From: Microbacterium mangrovi | GTDB lineage: Bacteria; Actinomycetota; Actinomycetes; Actinomycetales; Microbacteriaceae | NCBI RefSeq assembly: GCF_000802305.1 | Contig: NZ_JTDK01000006.1 | Location: forward strand, 806,001 to 870,000 | Reading direction: 5' to 3' | Length of the DNA stretch: 64,000 nt | Shown here: positions 33,119 through 41,366 of the stretch, one piece after another | Layout of the letters: every line of letters starts with the position of its first letter | Numbering within the stretch: the stretch's first letter is position 1 | Position numbers and translations under genes: made by a program | Notes under the pieces: model-generated | What the model was told of the DNA's origin: nothing | The model's database searches: none | Seen by the model: only the letters and a program-made list of their open reading frames with translations

Positions 33119-34468
33119 CTACTTGACTGTGAAGCCCTGCTGCTTCGCGTAGGTGACCAATTCGTTCTGCCAGGCGTCGAGGCCGGCGATGAGGTCGCCG
33201 CGCTCCGTGATCGCCTTGCCGAGGGTCTCGTTGAACGAGCTGTTGGCGTAGTCCATGAACGGAAGGAAGTCGAAGTTGGGGTCGACAGTCTTCGCGATGC
33301 CCGCGTACAGCTTGTTCACCTTCTGGCCGCCGAAGAAGTCGCTCTTCGCCTCGGTGAACTGGGGCGACGTCAGCGTGTCGTTCGTGGTCGGGAACAGCGA
33401 CGCGTCGTTGGCGAGGTGAATGGTCGAGTCGAAGTCGGTGTTGACGAACTTCGAGAGTTCGTACGCCGCGATGGCGTTCTTCGTCGGGGCCATCACCGCG
33501 TTCGACGAGCCGCCCCAGTTGCCTGAGACGTGAGCGCCCGCGGTCCACTGCGGGGCTTCCGCAGCGCGCCACAGTCCGCTCGTGTTCTTCACGGTTCCCT
33601 GGAGGAACAGGGGACCCCAGGCCGGAACGACCCAGCTCGCGTACTTGCCCTTGGCGAGGCCCTGGTAGAACTCGTCGGTGAAGTCGGGGTCAACCGAGAC
33701 GAGGTCCTTCTTGATGAGGTCCTGCCAGTAGGAGATGACCTTCTTCGCGTCGGCGGAGTTGACGTCGATGCCGACCTTCGTTCCTCCGGAGTAGCTGAAC
33801 GGCTTCACGCCGGCCTGCCAGAAGAACCCGATCCACTGGGGCATGTCATTGCCCGGAACGTTCGTGATGTACGAGCCGGTCTTCGCCTTGATCGTCGCGG
33901 CGTCGGTGGCGAAGTCGTCCCACGTGGCGGGCGCGCTGGTCAGGCCTGCCTTCTGGAAGATGTCCTGCCGGTAGAGGTTGCCCAGCGGGCCAGAGTCCTG
34001 GGGGATCGCCCAGACTCCGGTCTTATTGGAGACCTGGTTCCACGCGGCTTCGGTGAACTTGCTCTTGAGCGCGGCTCCGCCGTAGGGCGTCAGATCGAGG
34101 AGGCTCTTGGTCTGCTCGAAGGAGCCGAGGTAGTCGTAGCCGATCTGGGCGACGTCGGGGAAACCCTTGCCGGACTTCAGCGCGGCACGCAGCTTCGAGT
34201 ACTCATCGGCGCCCGAGCCCACGTTGACGACATTGACCGTGATCTTCGGGTACTTCTTCTCGAACATGTCGACCGACTTCTGGATCCCGTCGACCCACGT
34301 CCAGTAGGTGATGGTCGTGGGCGTGTTCATCGCCTTGTCGATTTCAGACTGCGAGACCGTCTTGGTCGTGGTCGTGTCGGCGCTCGACGCGGGGGTGCAG
34401 CCGGTGAGCACGACGGCGGTCGCGACCGCGATCGTCCCCAGCAGCATTGCTGTGTTGCGTGTCCTCAT
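33119..34468 (-). CDS. sugar-binding lipoprotein of ABC transporter
   Basis: 449-residue extracellular solute-binding protein (family 1, MalE-like). The lipoprotein signal LLGTIAVATAVVLTGC puts the lipid on Cys24. The mature part has ITYWTWVDGIQKSVDMFEKK, PDVAQIGYDYLGSF, GVWAIPQDSGPLGNLYRQDIF, and WVVPAWGPLF, all typical of CUT1 oligosaccharide binders. The start at 34466-34468 is set by the signal peptide; the frame extends upstream without meaning. It is the second gene of the GH42 operon and defines the imported oligosaccharide together with the two permeases. The ligand is probably a galacto- or xylo-oligosaccharide, inferred from the neighbouring hydrolases. Confidence 0.95.
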   Translation of the reverse strand: MRTRNTAMLLGTIAVATAVVLTGCTPASSADTTTTKTVSQSEIDKAMNTPTTITYWTWVDGIQKSVDMFEKKYPKITVNVVNVGSGADEYSKLRAALKSGKGFPDVAQIGYDYLGSFEQTKSLLDLTPYGGAALKSKFTEAAWNQVSNKTGVWAIPQDSGPLGNLYRQDIFQKAGLTSAPATWDDFATDAATIKAKTGSYITNVPGNDMPQWIGFFWQAGVKPFSYSGGTKVGIDVNSADAKKVISYWQDLIKKDLVSVDPDFTDEFYQGLAKGKYASWVVPAWGPLFLQGTVKNTSGLWRAAEAPQWTAGAHVSGNWGGSSNAVMAPTKNAIAAYELSKFVNTDFDSTIHLANDASLFPTTNDTLTSPQFTEAKSDFFGGQKVNKLYAGIAKTVDPNFDFLPFMDYANSSFNETLGKAITERGDLIAGLDAWQNELVTYAKQQGFTVK

Positions 34469-34503
34469 GATCTCTTTCCGTGATTGGGAGGGGGTGGTGC
34501 GTC

Positions 34504-36603
34504 CTAGACGGACGCGTTGGGAGCCTCGAGCAGGAGAGCGGTGCGGGGCCCGAGGGGTATGGAAGAGCCGACCGGGTGGTCGACGCCGGACTCGACATCG
34601 CGGACGGCCACAGGCGTTGTGACGCTTGTGCAATCCGCGGACCAGTTCGAGATGAAGAAGAGCCGGCCGATCGATGTTGACCCGGTCGAGACGGTCACGG
34701 TCGGGCCTGCAGCCCATTCGTCCAACGCACGGCTCGGGACGAGCCAGCGCGCCAGGCTCCGTGACAACGCCACATTCGGCACCGTCGCCACGTACGTCAC
34801 GCGCCCGTTTCCGAGAACGTTAGTGCTGACTGCCGTCCTCGCCCCAAGCTCATTGCGCGAAAAACCAACGAGCTTCTCCGCGGTCTGGACGTCGAGAATT
34901 TCGACCCAGTCGGTACCGGCCGACTCCGGTTCGAGCTCGATCTCGCCGAGGGCGTGCACGGCGAAGTCGCGATCGATGTTGCTGTACTCGTCGTAGCTGA
35001 CTCCTGCAGCGTCGGAGAGCATCGGCGGCGCAACCGCGAAGCGTGCACGGGCGAGTTCATCACCGTAGCCGGTGCGTACGCCGATCACGAGATGGCCACC
35101 CGCCTCGGCGTACGCATTCAGGTGCTCGAGGGTCGCGTCGTCGGCGACATAGATTGCCGGAGCGACGAGAACTGGGAACTTGTCCGCCAGCACCGTGGCC
35201 GGAGTGGCGAGGAACTGGCGGATGTGCTGCACGCGAACCTGCGCGCCGGCTTCGAACAGTCCGCGGTAGAACGCGTCGAAGATCTTCGCGTAGGCGCTCG
35301 TGTCCGGCCCGCCGCCAGCGGCGGGGAGGGGCGGATACGCCTCGAACGACCACTTGGTGTCAGTGGAGTAGAGCATCAGGACGTCGGCGTCGGGCGTGTA
35401 GTCGTCGAGCGCCGGTCCGATGCTCTTCAGGGCAGCGCCCAACTCCGAGACTTCGCGGTAGATCCGGCCCGGAACCTGACTGTGCGGGAGCACGCCACCC
35501 CAGTACGTCTCGGCACCGAAGTGAAGCGTGTGCCAGTGCCAGTACTCGACCATGCGGGCCCCGCGAGCCAGGAGCGCGAAGGCAGCCTGCTTGATCTGCC
35601 CGGGGAAGGGCGGGTGATTCTGCCAGGGATCTCCGACGGACTGCGCGTTGGTCTCGGTGACGAGGAACTGTGCTTGAGCCGACGAGTAGGCACGGTCACC
35701 CCACTCGAACAGGGCCCACACTCCGGTGTGCCACCAGAGCGCCTCGCGGGGCACCTCGGCGGTCGCCTCAAGGCCGTCCTGCATCTTGTAGTAGGGGTTG
35801 CCTGCGACGACGTCGAGCGACCGCACGAGTTCGTCATCGGAGACCTGAGCCCGGGTGTAGGAGAGGCAGGTCGTGATGAACTGGTCGGGCCCGGCGTACT
35901 CTCGAACGATTTCCGCCTGCCAGCTGATCAGCTCCGTGGCGAGCGTCGCCTGGAATCGGCGCCATTCGATCTGGTACTGCGGCACGGTGTTCGCGTCGGG
36001 TCGCCACAGGTCGGCCCAGTCCGACAGGCTGTGCGACCAGTAGACGAGCCCCCACTCCCGGTTCAGCCGGTCGACGGTCTCGTAGCGCTTCTTCAGCCAC
36101 TCTACGAACCGCTGAAATGTCTGCTCGTTGTGGGGAAGCTGGAATCCGGGTTCGTTGTCGACCTGGAAGCCGATCACGGCGGGGTGGTTTGCGTAACGGC
36201 CGACCACCTTGCGCACGATTCGTTCCGCGTAGAACCGGTACGCCGGCTCGCTCTGGTCCATCTCCTGCCGAGCACCCCAACGGTTCCGGACGCCCGTGCG
36301 GGACTCAGCCGCGATCTCCGGGTGAAGCCGCTGGAGCCACGGCGGCACGGCGTAGGTCGGTGTGCCGAGGACGACACCGATTCCGCGCTTGTGCGCGGCA
36401 TCGAGAACCGGCTGCAGCCAGTCGAGGTCGAAGACACCCTCGCGCGGCTCCCACGTCGACCACACCGACTCCCCCACCCGGATCACCGAGAATCCGGCTT
36501 CCTGCATGAGGTCAAAGTCGCGCTCCAGCGTTCCCTGCGGCTGGTACTCGGCGTAGTACGCAGCACCGAAGAGAACTCCGGAGAAGGTCGGGTTGGCAAC
36601 CAT
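34504..36603 (-). CDS. GH42 beta-galactosidase
   Basis: 699-residue cytoplasmic beta-galactosidase of family 42. The TIM barrel begins FGAAYYAEYQPQGTLERDFD and RVGESVWSTWEPREGVFDLDWL; the acid/base is Glu151 in GFQVDNEPG and the nucleophile Glu317 in FLVTETNAQ. The trimerisation domain (about 400-610, with LVAPAIYVADDATLEHL) and a small C-terminal beta-domain follow. Family 42 enzymes often act on galactans, galacto-oligosaccharides or arabinogalactan side chains. It is the first gene of the long operon; a perfect LacI-type palindrome lies 28 bases upstream of the ATG, and the ribosome site is weak. Confidence 0.93.
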   Translation of the reverse strand: MVANPTFSGVLFGAAYYAEYQPQGTLERDFDLMQEAGFSVIRVGESVWSTWEPREGVFDLDWLQPVLDAAHKRGIGVVLGTPTYAVPPWLQRLHPEIAAESRTGVRNRWGARQEMDQSEPAYRFYAERIVRKVVGRYANHPAVIGFQVDNEPGFQLPHNEQTFQRFVEWLKKRYETVDRLNREWGLVYWSHSLSDWADLWRPDANTVPQYQIEWRRFQATLATELISWQAEIVREYAGPDQFITTCLSYTRAQVSDDELVRSLDVVAGNPYYKMQDGLEATAEVPREALWWHTGVWALFEWGDRAYSSAQAQFLVTETNAQSVGDPWQNHPPFPGQIKQAAFALLARGARMVEYWHWHTLHFGAETYWGGVLPHSQVPGRIYREVSELGAALKSIGPALDDYTPDADVLMLYSTDTKWSFEAYPPLPAAGGGPDTSAYAKIFDAFYRGLFEAGAQVRVQHIRQFLATPATVLADKFPVLVAPAIYVADDATLEHLNAYAEAGGHLVIGVRTGYGDELARARFAVAPPMLSDAAGVSYDEYSNIDRDFAVHALGEIELEPESAGTDWVEILDVQTAEKLVGFSRNELGARTAVSTNVLGNGRVTYVATVPNVALSRSLARWLVPSRALDEWAAGPTVTVSTGSTSIGRLFFISNWSADCTSVTTPVAVRDVESGVDHPVGSSIPLGPRTALLLEAPNASV

Positions 36604-36630
36604 TGATAACCGCTTTCCGTCGACATCCTC

Positions 36631-36652
36631 GAAATGTTGTCGACAACATTTC
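36631..36652. promoter_or_regulatory. perfect 22-bp LacI-type operator
   Basis: Palindrome of GAAATGTTGTC and its exact complement, centred on TCGA. It lies between the LacI gene (36703-37707) and the GH42 operon it precedes, so it is almost certainly that repressor's site. Confidence 0.88.
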
Positions 36653-36702
36653 TAGGACACTAGCGCCCCGACGGCGTCGGCGCAAGCGAAATCTCGGAGG
36701 TG

Positions 36703-37707
36703 TTACTTCGCCGAAACAAGCGGCGCGGTCGAAGCGCGCTCGACGACCACTGGCGCGGCGAGCAGGGAGTGTGCGACCGGGGGCTGCCCTTCGATCTCCC
36801 GGATCAGCGCGTCAAGCACGAAGCGCCCTTCCCCCTCGAAGTCCATCGCCACTGTCGAGAGCGAGGGCAGGAAGTAGGCCGCCTCGGCCATGTCGTCGTT
36901 GCCGAGCACGCTCAGGTCGTCGGGCACGACGAGTCCGGACGCATGCGCCGCCGAGATGAGGCCCATCGCCATGCTGTCGTTTGCGACGCCGATCGCCGTG
37001 ACGGACCGGTCTTCAGCGGAGAGACTCTCCCAGGCCCCATATCCGGACGCCGCTGACCAGTCGCCCTCACGCACCCAGGCGACCCTGCCGCCCCGTTCAC
37101 GCACACGCGTCTCGAAGCCGCGCTGGCGCCCCTCGGACGCGAGCCAGAGGTGCGAGCCGGCGACATACCCGATATCACGATGACCGAGGTCAAGGAGAAA
37201 GTCGGCCGCGATGCGCCCCGTCGTCTCACTGACGGACGGGCCGCCCTCTGCACTTCCGAATTGAGACTCGAGGAGGAGGGGCGCATGAACGGTCTGGTTG
37301 CGCAGCACGTCGAACACGACCTGTGTCTGCGCAGTCGCGAGGATGCCCGCCACCTGGTGCTCCGTCAGCATGGCGAGGGACTGGGCCACCGACTCAGGAC
37401 TGGTCCCGTCGGCGACGACGATGTCGAGCACGTAGCCGCGTTCGTGCGCCAGTTGACCGGCCCCGCTGAGGATGCGCGCCGGCCCGCTCTCGTCGATTCG
37501 ATCTGCGAGGACGCCGATGCGGTTCGTCTGCTGGCTGCGCAGCAGTCGTGCCGCCGAGTTGGGCCGGTAGTCGAGTTCGGTGAGGGCAGCAGCGACGCGC
37601 TCGCGGGTCGAGGGGCGGATACCCTCGAACCCCTGGAGGTACCTGGTCACCGTCTGGTGGGACACGCCCGCCTTGCGTGCCACGTCATAAATCGTTGCAG
37701 CCTTCAC
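36703..37707 (-). CDS. LacI-family regulator of the GH42 operon
   Basis: 334-residue LacI/GalR repressor. HTH IYDVARKAGVSHQTVTRYLQ at residues 6-25, hinge RPNSAARLLRSQQTNRIGVLAD, effector domain with GHRDIGYVAGS, IGVANDSMAMGLISAAH and LSVLGNDDMAEAAYFLPSLS. The start is the GTG at 37705-37707. It sits 99 bases upstream of GH42 on the same strand with the 22-bp palindrome between them. It is 57 bases downstream of the SDR gene, so it may also receive read-through from that operon. Confidence 0.93.
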   Translation of the reverse strand: MKAATIYDVARKAGVSHQTVTRYLQGFEGIRPSTRERVAAALTELDYRPNSAARLLRSQQTNRIGVLADRIDESGPARILSGAGQLAHERGYVLDIVVADGTSPESVAQSLAMLTEHQVAGILATAQTQVVFDVLRNQTVHAPLLLESQFGSAEGGPSVSETTGRIAADFLLDLGHRDIGYVAGSHLWLASEGRQRGFETRVRERGGRVAWVREGDWSAASGYGAWESLSAEDRSVTAIGVANDSMAMGLISAAHASGLVVPDDLSVLGNDDMAEAAYFLPSLSTVAMDFEGEGRFVLDALIREIEGQPPVAHSLLAAPVVVERASTAPLVSAK

Positions 37708-37764
37708 GCATCTTTCTTACCGCGTTTCGCACCGACCGCAGCGACTTCGCGGCCGCGACACCGG

Positions 37765-38508
37765 CTATCGACCGACGATCTTGAACGCCGTGAGCCCTCC
37801 ATCCACGGCGATCACCTGGCCGTTCGTCGAGAGCGATCGTGGGCTGGCAAGGTACGCGACGGCTTCGGCGACTTCCTCTGGCGCCACGAGTCTCCCATGG
37901 GGCTGACGTTGCTCCAGCGCGCGGAGCGCGACGTCCGCGTCACCGGAGGCCGCGGTCAACCGCCCGATCCACGGGGTGGCGGTCGTTCCCGGCGCGACGG
38001 CGTTCACGCGGATCCCGTCGTCAAGGAAGTCCGCGGCCATCGCGCGGGTCAGCGCGGCAACTGCGCCCTTGGTCGCACTGTAGAGCGCTCGCTGCTGCAG
38101 CCCGACGGTCGCGGCCACCGATGCCATGTTCACGACCGAGGCCGCGGGCGATGCTTTCAGGTGCGGCAGGCATGCCCGTGTCGTTCGCGCCAGGCCGACG
38201 ACGTTGACATCCCACACGTGATGCCATTCCGTGTCGTCGTTCGCGTCGATTGCCCCTTGGGCTCCCACGCCGGCGTTGTTCACGAGGATGTCGATGCCGC
38301 CGAACCGGGCGACGATCGCCTCGACTGCGGCATCGACGGACTCGCTGTCCGTCACGTCGGCTTGAAAGCCCTCGACCGTTCCGTCGACCGAGCGGTCGAT
38401 CACCGCCGCCTGCGCACCCAGCGCGCGCAGCCGGAGAACTGTCGCGAGGCCGATGCCGGAGGATCCACCGGTCACGACCCCCGTCAGTCCGGATAGCTCA
38501 TCTTTCAC
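37765..38508 (-). CDS. SDR-family sugar/sugar-acid dehydrogenase
   Basis: 247-residue short-chain dehydrogenase: cofactor loop GVVTGGSSGIGLATVLRLR, DVTD, NNAGVGAQGA, catalytic Ser in VNMASVAATVG, YSATK with Tyr and Lys, and NAVAPGTTATPW. An Asp after beta-2 (VIDRS) suggests NAD preference. Its GTG overlaps the stop of the FAD/Fe-S oxidase as GTGA, the third gene of dehydratase-oxidase-SDR. By context it could be the first-step L-rhamnose/L-fucose 1-dehydrogenase, or the 2-keto-3-deoxy acid 4-dehydrogenase. Sequence alone does not decide. Confidence 0.88.
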   Translation of the reverse strand: MKDELSGLTGVVTGGSSGIGLATVLRLRALGAQAAVIDRSVDGTVEGFQADVTDSESVDAAVEAIVARFGGIDILVNNAGVGAQGAIDANDDTEWHHVWDVNVVGLARTTRACLPHLKASPAASVVNMASVAATVGLQQRALYSATKGAVAALTRAMAADFLDDGIRVNAVAPGTTATPWIGRLTAASGDADVALRALEQRQPHGRLVAPEEVAEAVAYLASPRSLSTNGQVIAVDGGLTAFKIVGR

Positions 38509-41366
38509 TGTCCTGCTCCTCTTGCCTCAGGAATGGGATCGGAGTTCGTCTCGCGGGTCGCGCGGTCAAGTACCTGGAGAATGTGCTCGTATTCGCGGCC
38601 CGTTGCGCGGGTCATGCCGAGCTCGCACGTGCGATTCAGGGATGCGTATGTGTCCGTGTCCGCTGCGACGGCCTCGGCCGCCTCGGCACGGGTCGCGGAC
38701 GCGGTCAGCTCGGGGTGCAGCATGCCTCGATCGCCCGCGAATGCGCAACAGCCCCACTCCTCGGGCACAATGACACGCTCGGCGGCTGCCTCGGCGACAC
38801 GGGAGAGCGCGCCGCTCAGTTCAAGGTGCACCGATGAGCATGTTGGATGCAGCGTGACCGACGAGACCTTCTGAGGTTCGCCTCCTAGCCTGGGCAGGAC
38901 CGTGGAATCGACGAACTCGACCGCATCGACGACCTCGATTCCTATAGCATCTGCTGCGTCGAGGAGGACGCGCAGGCCTTCAGTACATGACGAGGCATCG
39001 CAGACCACCGGAAGCGCTCCCCCACGGGTCGCTCGGAGGAGAGAATCTGCGACGCGTCGTCGCATCTTCCCGTAGCCGTCCGTGAGCCCTTTCGACTTCC
39101 ACGGCGTCCCGCAGCAGAGCGATGGGATATCGTCCGGCGTGGCGACGTTGACCCCTGCTCGCTCGCACAGGGCGAGGAAGGATTCACTCACCCCCGATTC
39201 GCCGACCGGGCCGAACATGGTGTTCGTGCAACTGGAGAAGTAGATGGCGTGCGGGGCCGCGCTTGGGATGGTCTTGCGGGGCGTCCCGCCCCCTGGGAGC
39301 TCCGCCGAGTAGTCGGGGACGACATCGCGGCCCAGCAGGGTGCGTGCTGCGGCCGTCGCGGCCTTGGGAAGGGCCGATGGCAACGCACCGGCAACCGTCA
39401 TCGCTGCGCCGCCCGCCCGACTGACGACGTCCCAGTGTTTGGCGGCCGCACTCCACCCTGCGCGCGACGCGCGGTTCTGATTCTCACGGCGAAGCCGTCG
39501 GACCAGGTCACCGGTGTTGATCAGTACGGGGCATGCAGTCTGGCACATGCCGTCGACCGCGCAGGTCTCGACACCGTCGTAGTCGTATTCTGCCTGGAGT
39601 TCCCGGAGTAGCGCGGCGTCGCCGGCGGCTTCGGCTTCGGCCATCTCGCGGCGAAGGACGATCCGCTGCCGCGGGGTGAGCGTGAGGTCCCGAGAGGGAC
39701 AGACCGGCTCGCAGTAGCCGCATTCGACGCAGCGATCGACTTCCTCTTCGACTGCCAGTGAGGTCTTGAGATCCTTGACGTGCGAGTCTTGAGACGAGGT
39801 CAGGATCACCCCCGGATTGAGCAGCCCGGCCGGATCGAACAGTCGTTTGATCTCCTCCATGACCGAATACAGCTCGTCGCCGTACTGGCGTCGCACGAAG
39901 GGCGCCATGATCCGGCCCGTTCCGTGCTCGGCTTTGAGGGTGCCGCCGTGGCTCAGGACGAGCTCGACCATCTCTTCCGTAAAGGCCTCATACCGCGTCA
40001 ACAACTCGGGCACGTTGAAACGCTCGTTGAGCAGGAAGTGGATGTTGCCGTCCTTCGCGTGGCCGAAGATGACCGACTCCTCGTACGCGTACTTGTCGAA
40101 CAAGGCCACGAGCTGCACGCATGTGGAGTACAACCGCTCGACCGGCACGGCGATGTCCTCGAGCAATGCGGTCGTGCCAGATGGTCGGTTTCCCGCGACC
40201 TGGGTATAGAGCCCCTTTCGAAGGTGCCACAGCTGGGCTCGACGCTTCGGGTCGGTAGTCAGCTCAGTCGATTGGTCGAGTGCGAGAGCTTCGAACACTG
40301 CGGGAGCACCGTCCAGGCGCTGAACGAGTCCGTCGGAGTCCTCCTCCTGATACTCGACGAGCAACGCGGCATGATCGACGACGGTCAGCGACCGGAGCTC
40401 ATCCGTGGCATCCGGGTCGCGCTGAGCCACGCGCAAGCTGGTGGCGTCGAGCAACTCGATGGTGGCGAATCCCGCGGCGATCAGGGCAGGAAGCGCACCC
40501 GTCGCGGATGCGAGGTCCGGGAAGAAGAGCAGCCCGGTGGCCGCATGCGGCCTGATCGCCAGGGTGTTGAAGGTCGCCTCGGCGACGAAGGCGAGCGTCC
40601 CTTCGCTGCCGACAACGAGGTGCGCAAGAATGTCGACGGCGCGATCGTGATCGACGAAACTATTGACCCCGTAGCCCATCGTGTTCTTGATCGCATAGAG
40701 CGAGGAGATCGCCGCCACTGATTCCGAATTGCCTCGGACGCGGTCTCGCAGCTGGAGCAGCCCAGAGTAGAGTTCCGGCTCCTTCACGCGCAGGAACTCG
40801 TCGGCGTCCGGGCGACCGGTGTCGACGATCGTGCCGCTGGGGAGGACGACGACAGCGGATTCCAGCGTCCGATAGGTATTGGAGTGCGTGCCGCACGACA
40901 TCCCGCTGGAGTTGTTCGACACGACGCCGCCGATCGTGCAGGCGATCTCACTCGCGGGATCGGGGCCGAGCTTTCGGCCGTACCTGGCCAGGCGGGCGTT
41001 CACCGCCCGGACGGTTGCGCCCGGACCGGTCCGCACGCGGCGGCCCTCGTCGAGCACTTCGATGGAGCGGAAGTGACGCCGAGTGTCCGCCATCACTCCG
41101 GAGGTTCCGGCTTGGCCGCTGAGGCTGGTGCCACCTGATCTGAACGTCAACGACACACCCTGTTCGCGGCATACCGCGAACAGAGCCGCAACGTCCGCGG
41201 TCGATGAGGGCGTGGCGATCGCGAGTGGCGTGAGGAGGTAGTGGGAGGCGTCGTGCGCCGCAGCCAGGCGGTCCGTTGCACGTCGCGTCACCGGAACGTT
41301 CGTTGCTTCCAGCGCCGCGAGCAGCGACGGGTCAGGCTCGCGCAGCCGCTTGTCAGTGTGATTCAC
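38505..41366 (-). CDS. fused FAD/4Fe-4S 2-hydroxyacid dehydrogenase
   Basis: 953-residue fusion. The N-terminal half is an FAD-linked oxidase of the GlcD/D-lactate dehydrogenase type (FRSGGTSLSGQAGTSGVM at 75-92, NNSSGMSCGTHSNTYRT, VVGSEGTLAFV, HAKDGNIHFLLN, KAEHGTGR). It is followed by a two-cluster ferredoxin domain (CVECGYCEPVCPS near 543, CAVDGMCQTACPV near 600) and GlcF-like CCG domains (LCCGTPWKSKG near 750, WGCCAFAGD). Such fusions oxidise D-lactate or D-2-hydroxyglutarate-like acids at the membrane. The start is the GTG at 41364-41366 (AAGGTC upstream), overlapping the dehydratase by 14 bases. It probably oxidises the lactate released by the pathway. Confidence 0.9.
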   Translation of the reverse strand: MNHTDKRLREPDPSLLAALEATNVPVTRRATDRLAAAHDASHYLLTPLAIATPSSTADVAALFAVCREQGVSLTFRSGGTSLSGQAGTSGVMADTRRHFRSIEVLDEGRRVRTGPGATVRAVNARLARYGRKLGPDPASEIACTIGGVVSNNSSGMSCGTHSNTYRTLESAVVVLPSGTIVDTGRPDADEFLRVKEPELYSGLLQLRDRVRGNSESVAAISSLYAIKNTMGYGVNSFVDHDRAVDILAHLVVGSEGTLAFVAEATFNTLAIRPHAATGLLFFPDLASATGALPALIAAGFATIELLDATSLRVAQRDPDATDELRSLTVVDHAALLVEYQEEDSDGLVQRLDGAPAVFEALALDQSTELTTDPKRRAQLWHLRKGLYTQVAGNRPSGTTALLEDIAVPVERLYSTCVQLVALFDKYAYEESVIFGHAKDGNIHFLLNERFNVPELLTRYEAFTEEMVELVLSHGGTLKAEHGTGRIMAPFVRRQYGDELYSVMEEIKRLFDPAGLLNPGVILTSSQDSHVKDLKTSLAVEEEVDRCVECGYCEPVCPSRDLTLTPRQRIVLRREMAEAEAAGDAALLRELQAEYDYDGVETCAVDGMCQTACPVLINTGDLVRRLRRENQNRASRAGWSAAAKHWDVVSRAGGAAMTVAGALPSALPKAATAAARTLLGRDVVPDYSAELPGGGTPRKTIPSAAPHAIYFSSCTNTMFGPVGESGVSESFLALCERAGVNVATPDDIPSLCCGTPWKSKGLTDGYGKMRRRVADSLLRATRGGALPVVCDASSCTEGLRVLLDAADAIGIEVVDAVEFVDSTVLPRLGGEPQKVSSVTLHPTCSSVHLELSGALSRVAEAAAERVIVPEEWGCCAFAGDRGMLHPELTASATRAEAAEAVAADTDTYASLNRTCELGMTRATGREYEHILQVLDRATRETNSDPIPEARGAGQ

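Noticed and set aside
34954..36606. 550-codon open frame (+) opposite GH42
   Set aside because: Antisense shadow; the minus-strand frame has all GH42 motifs.
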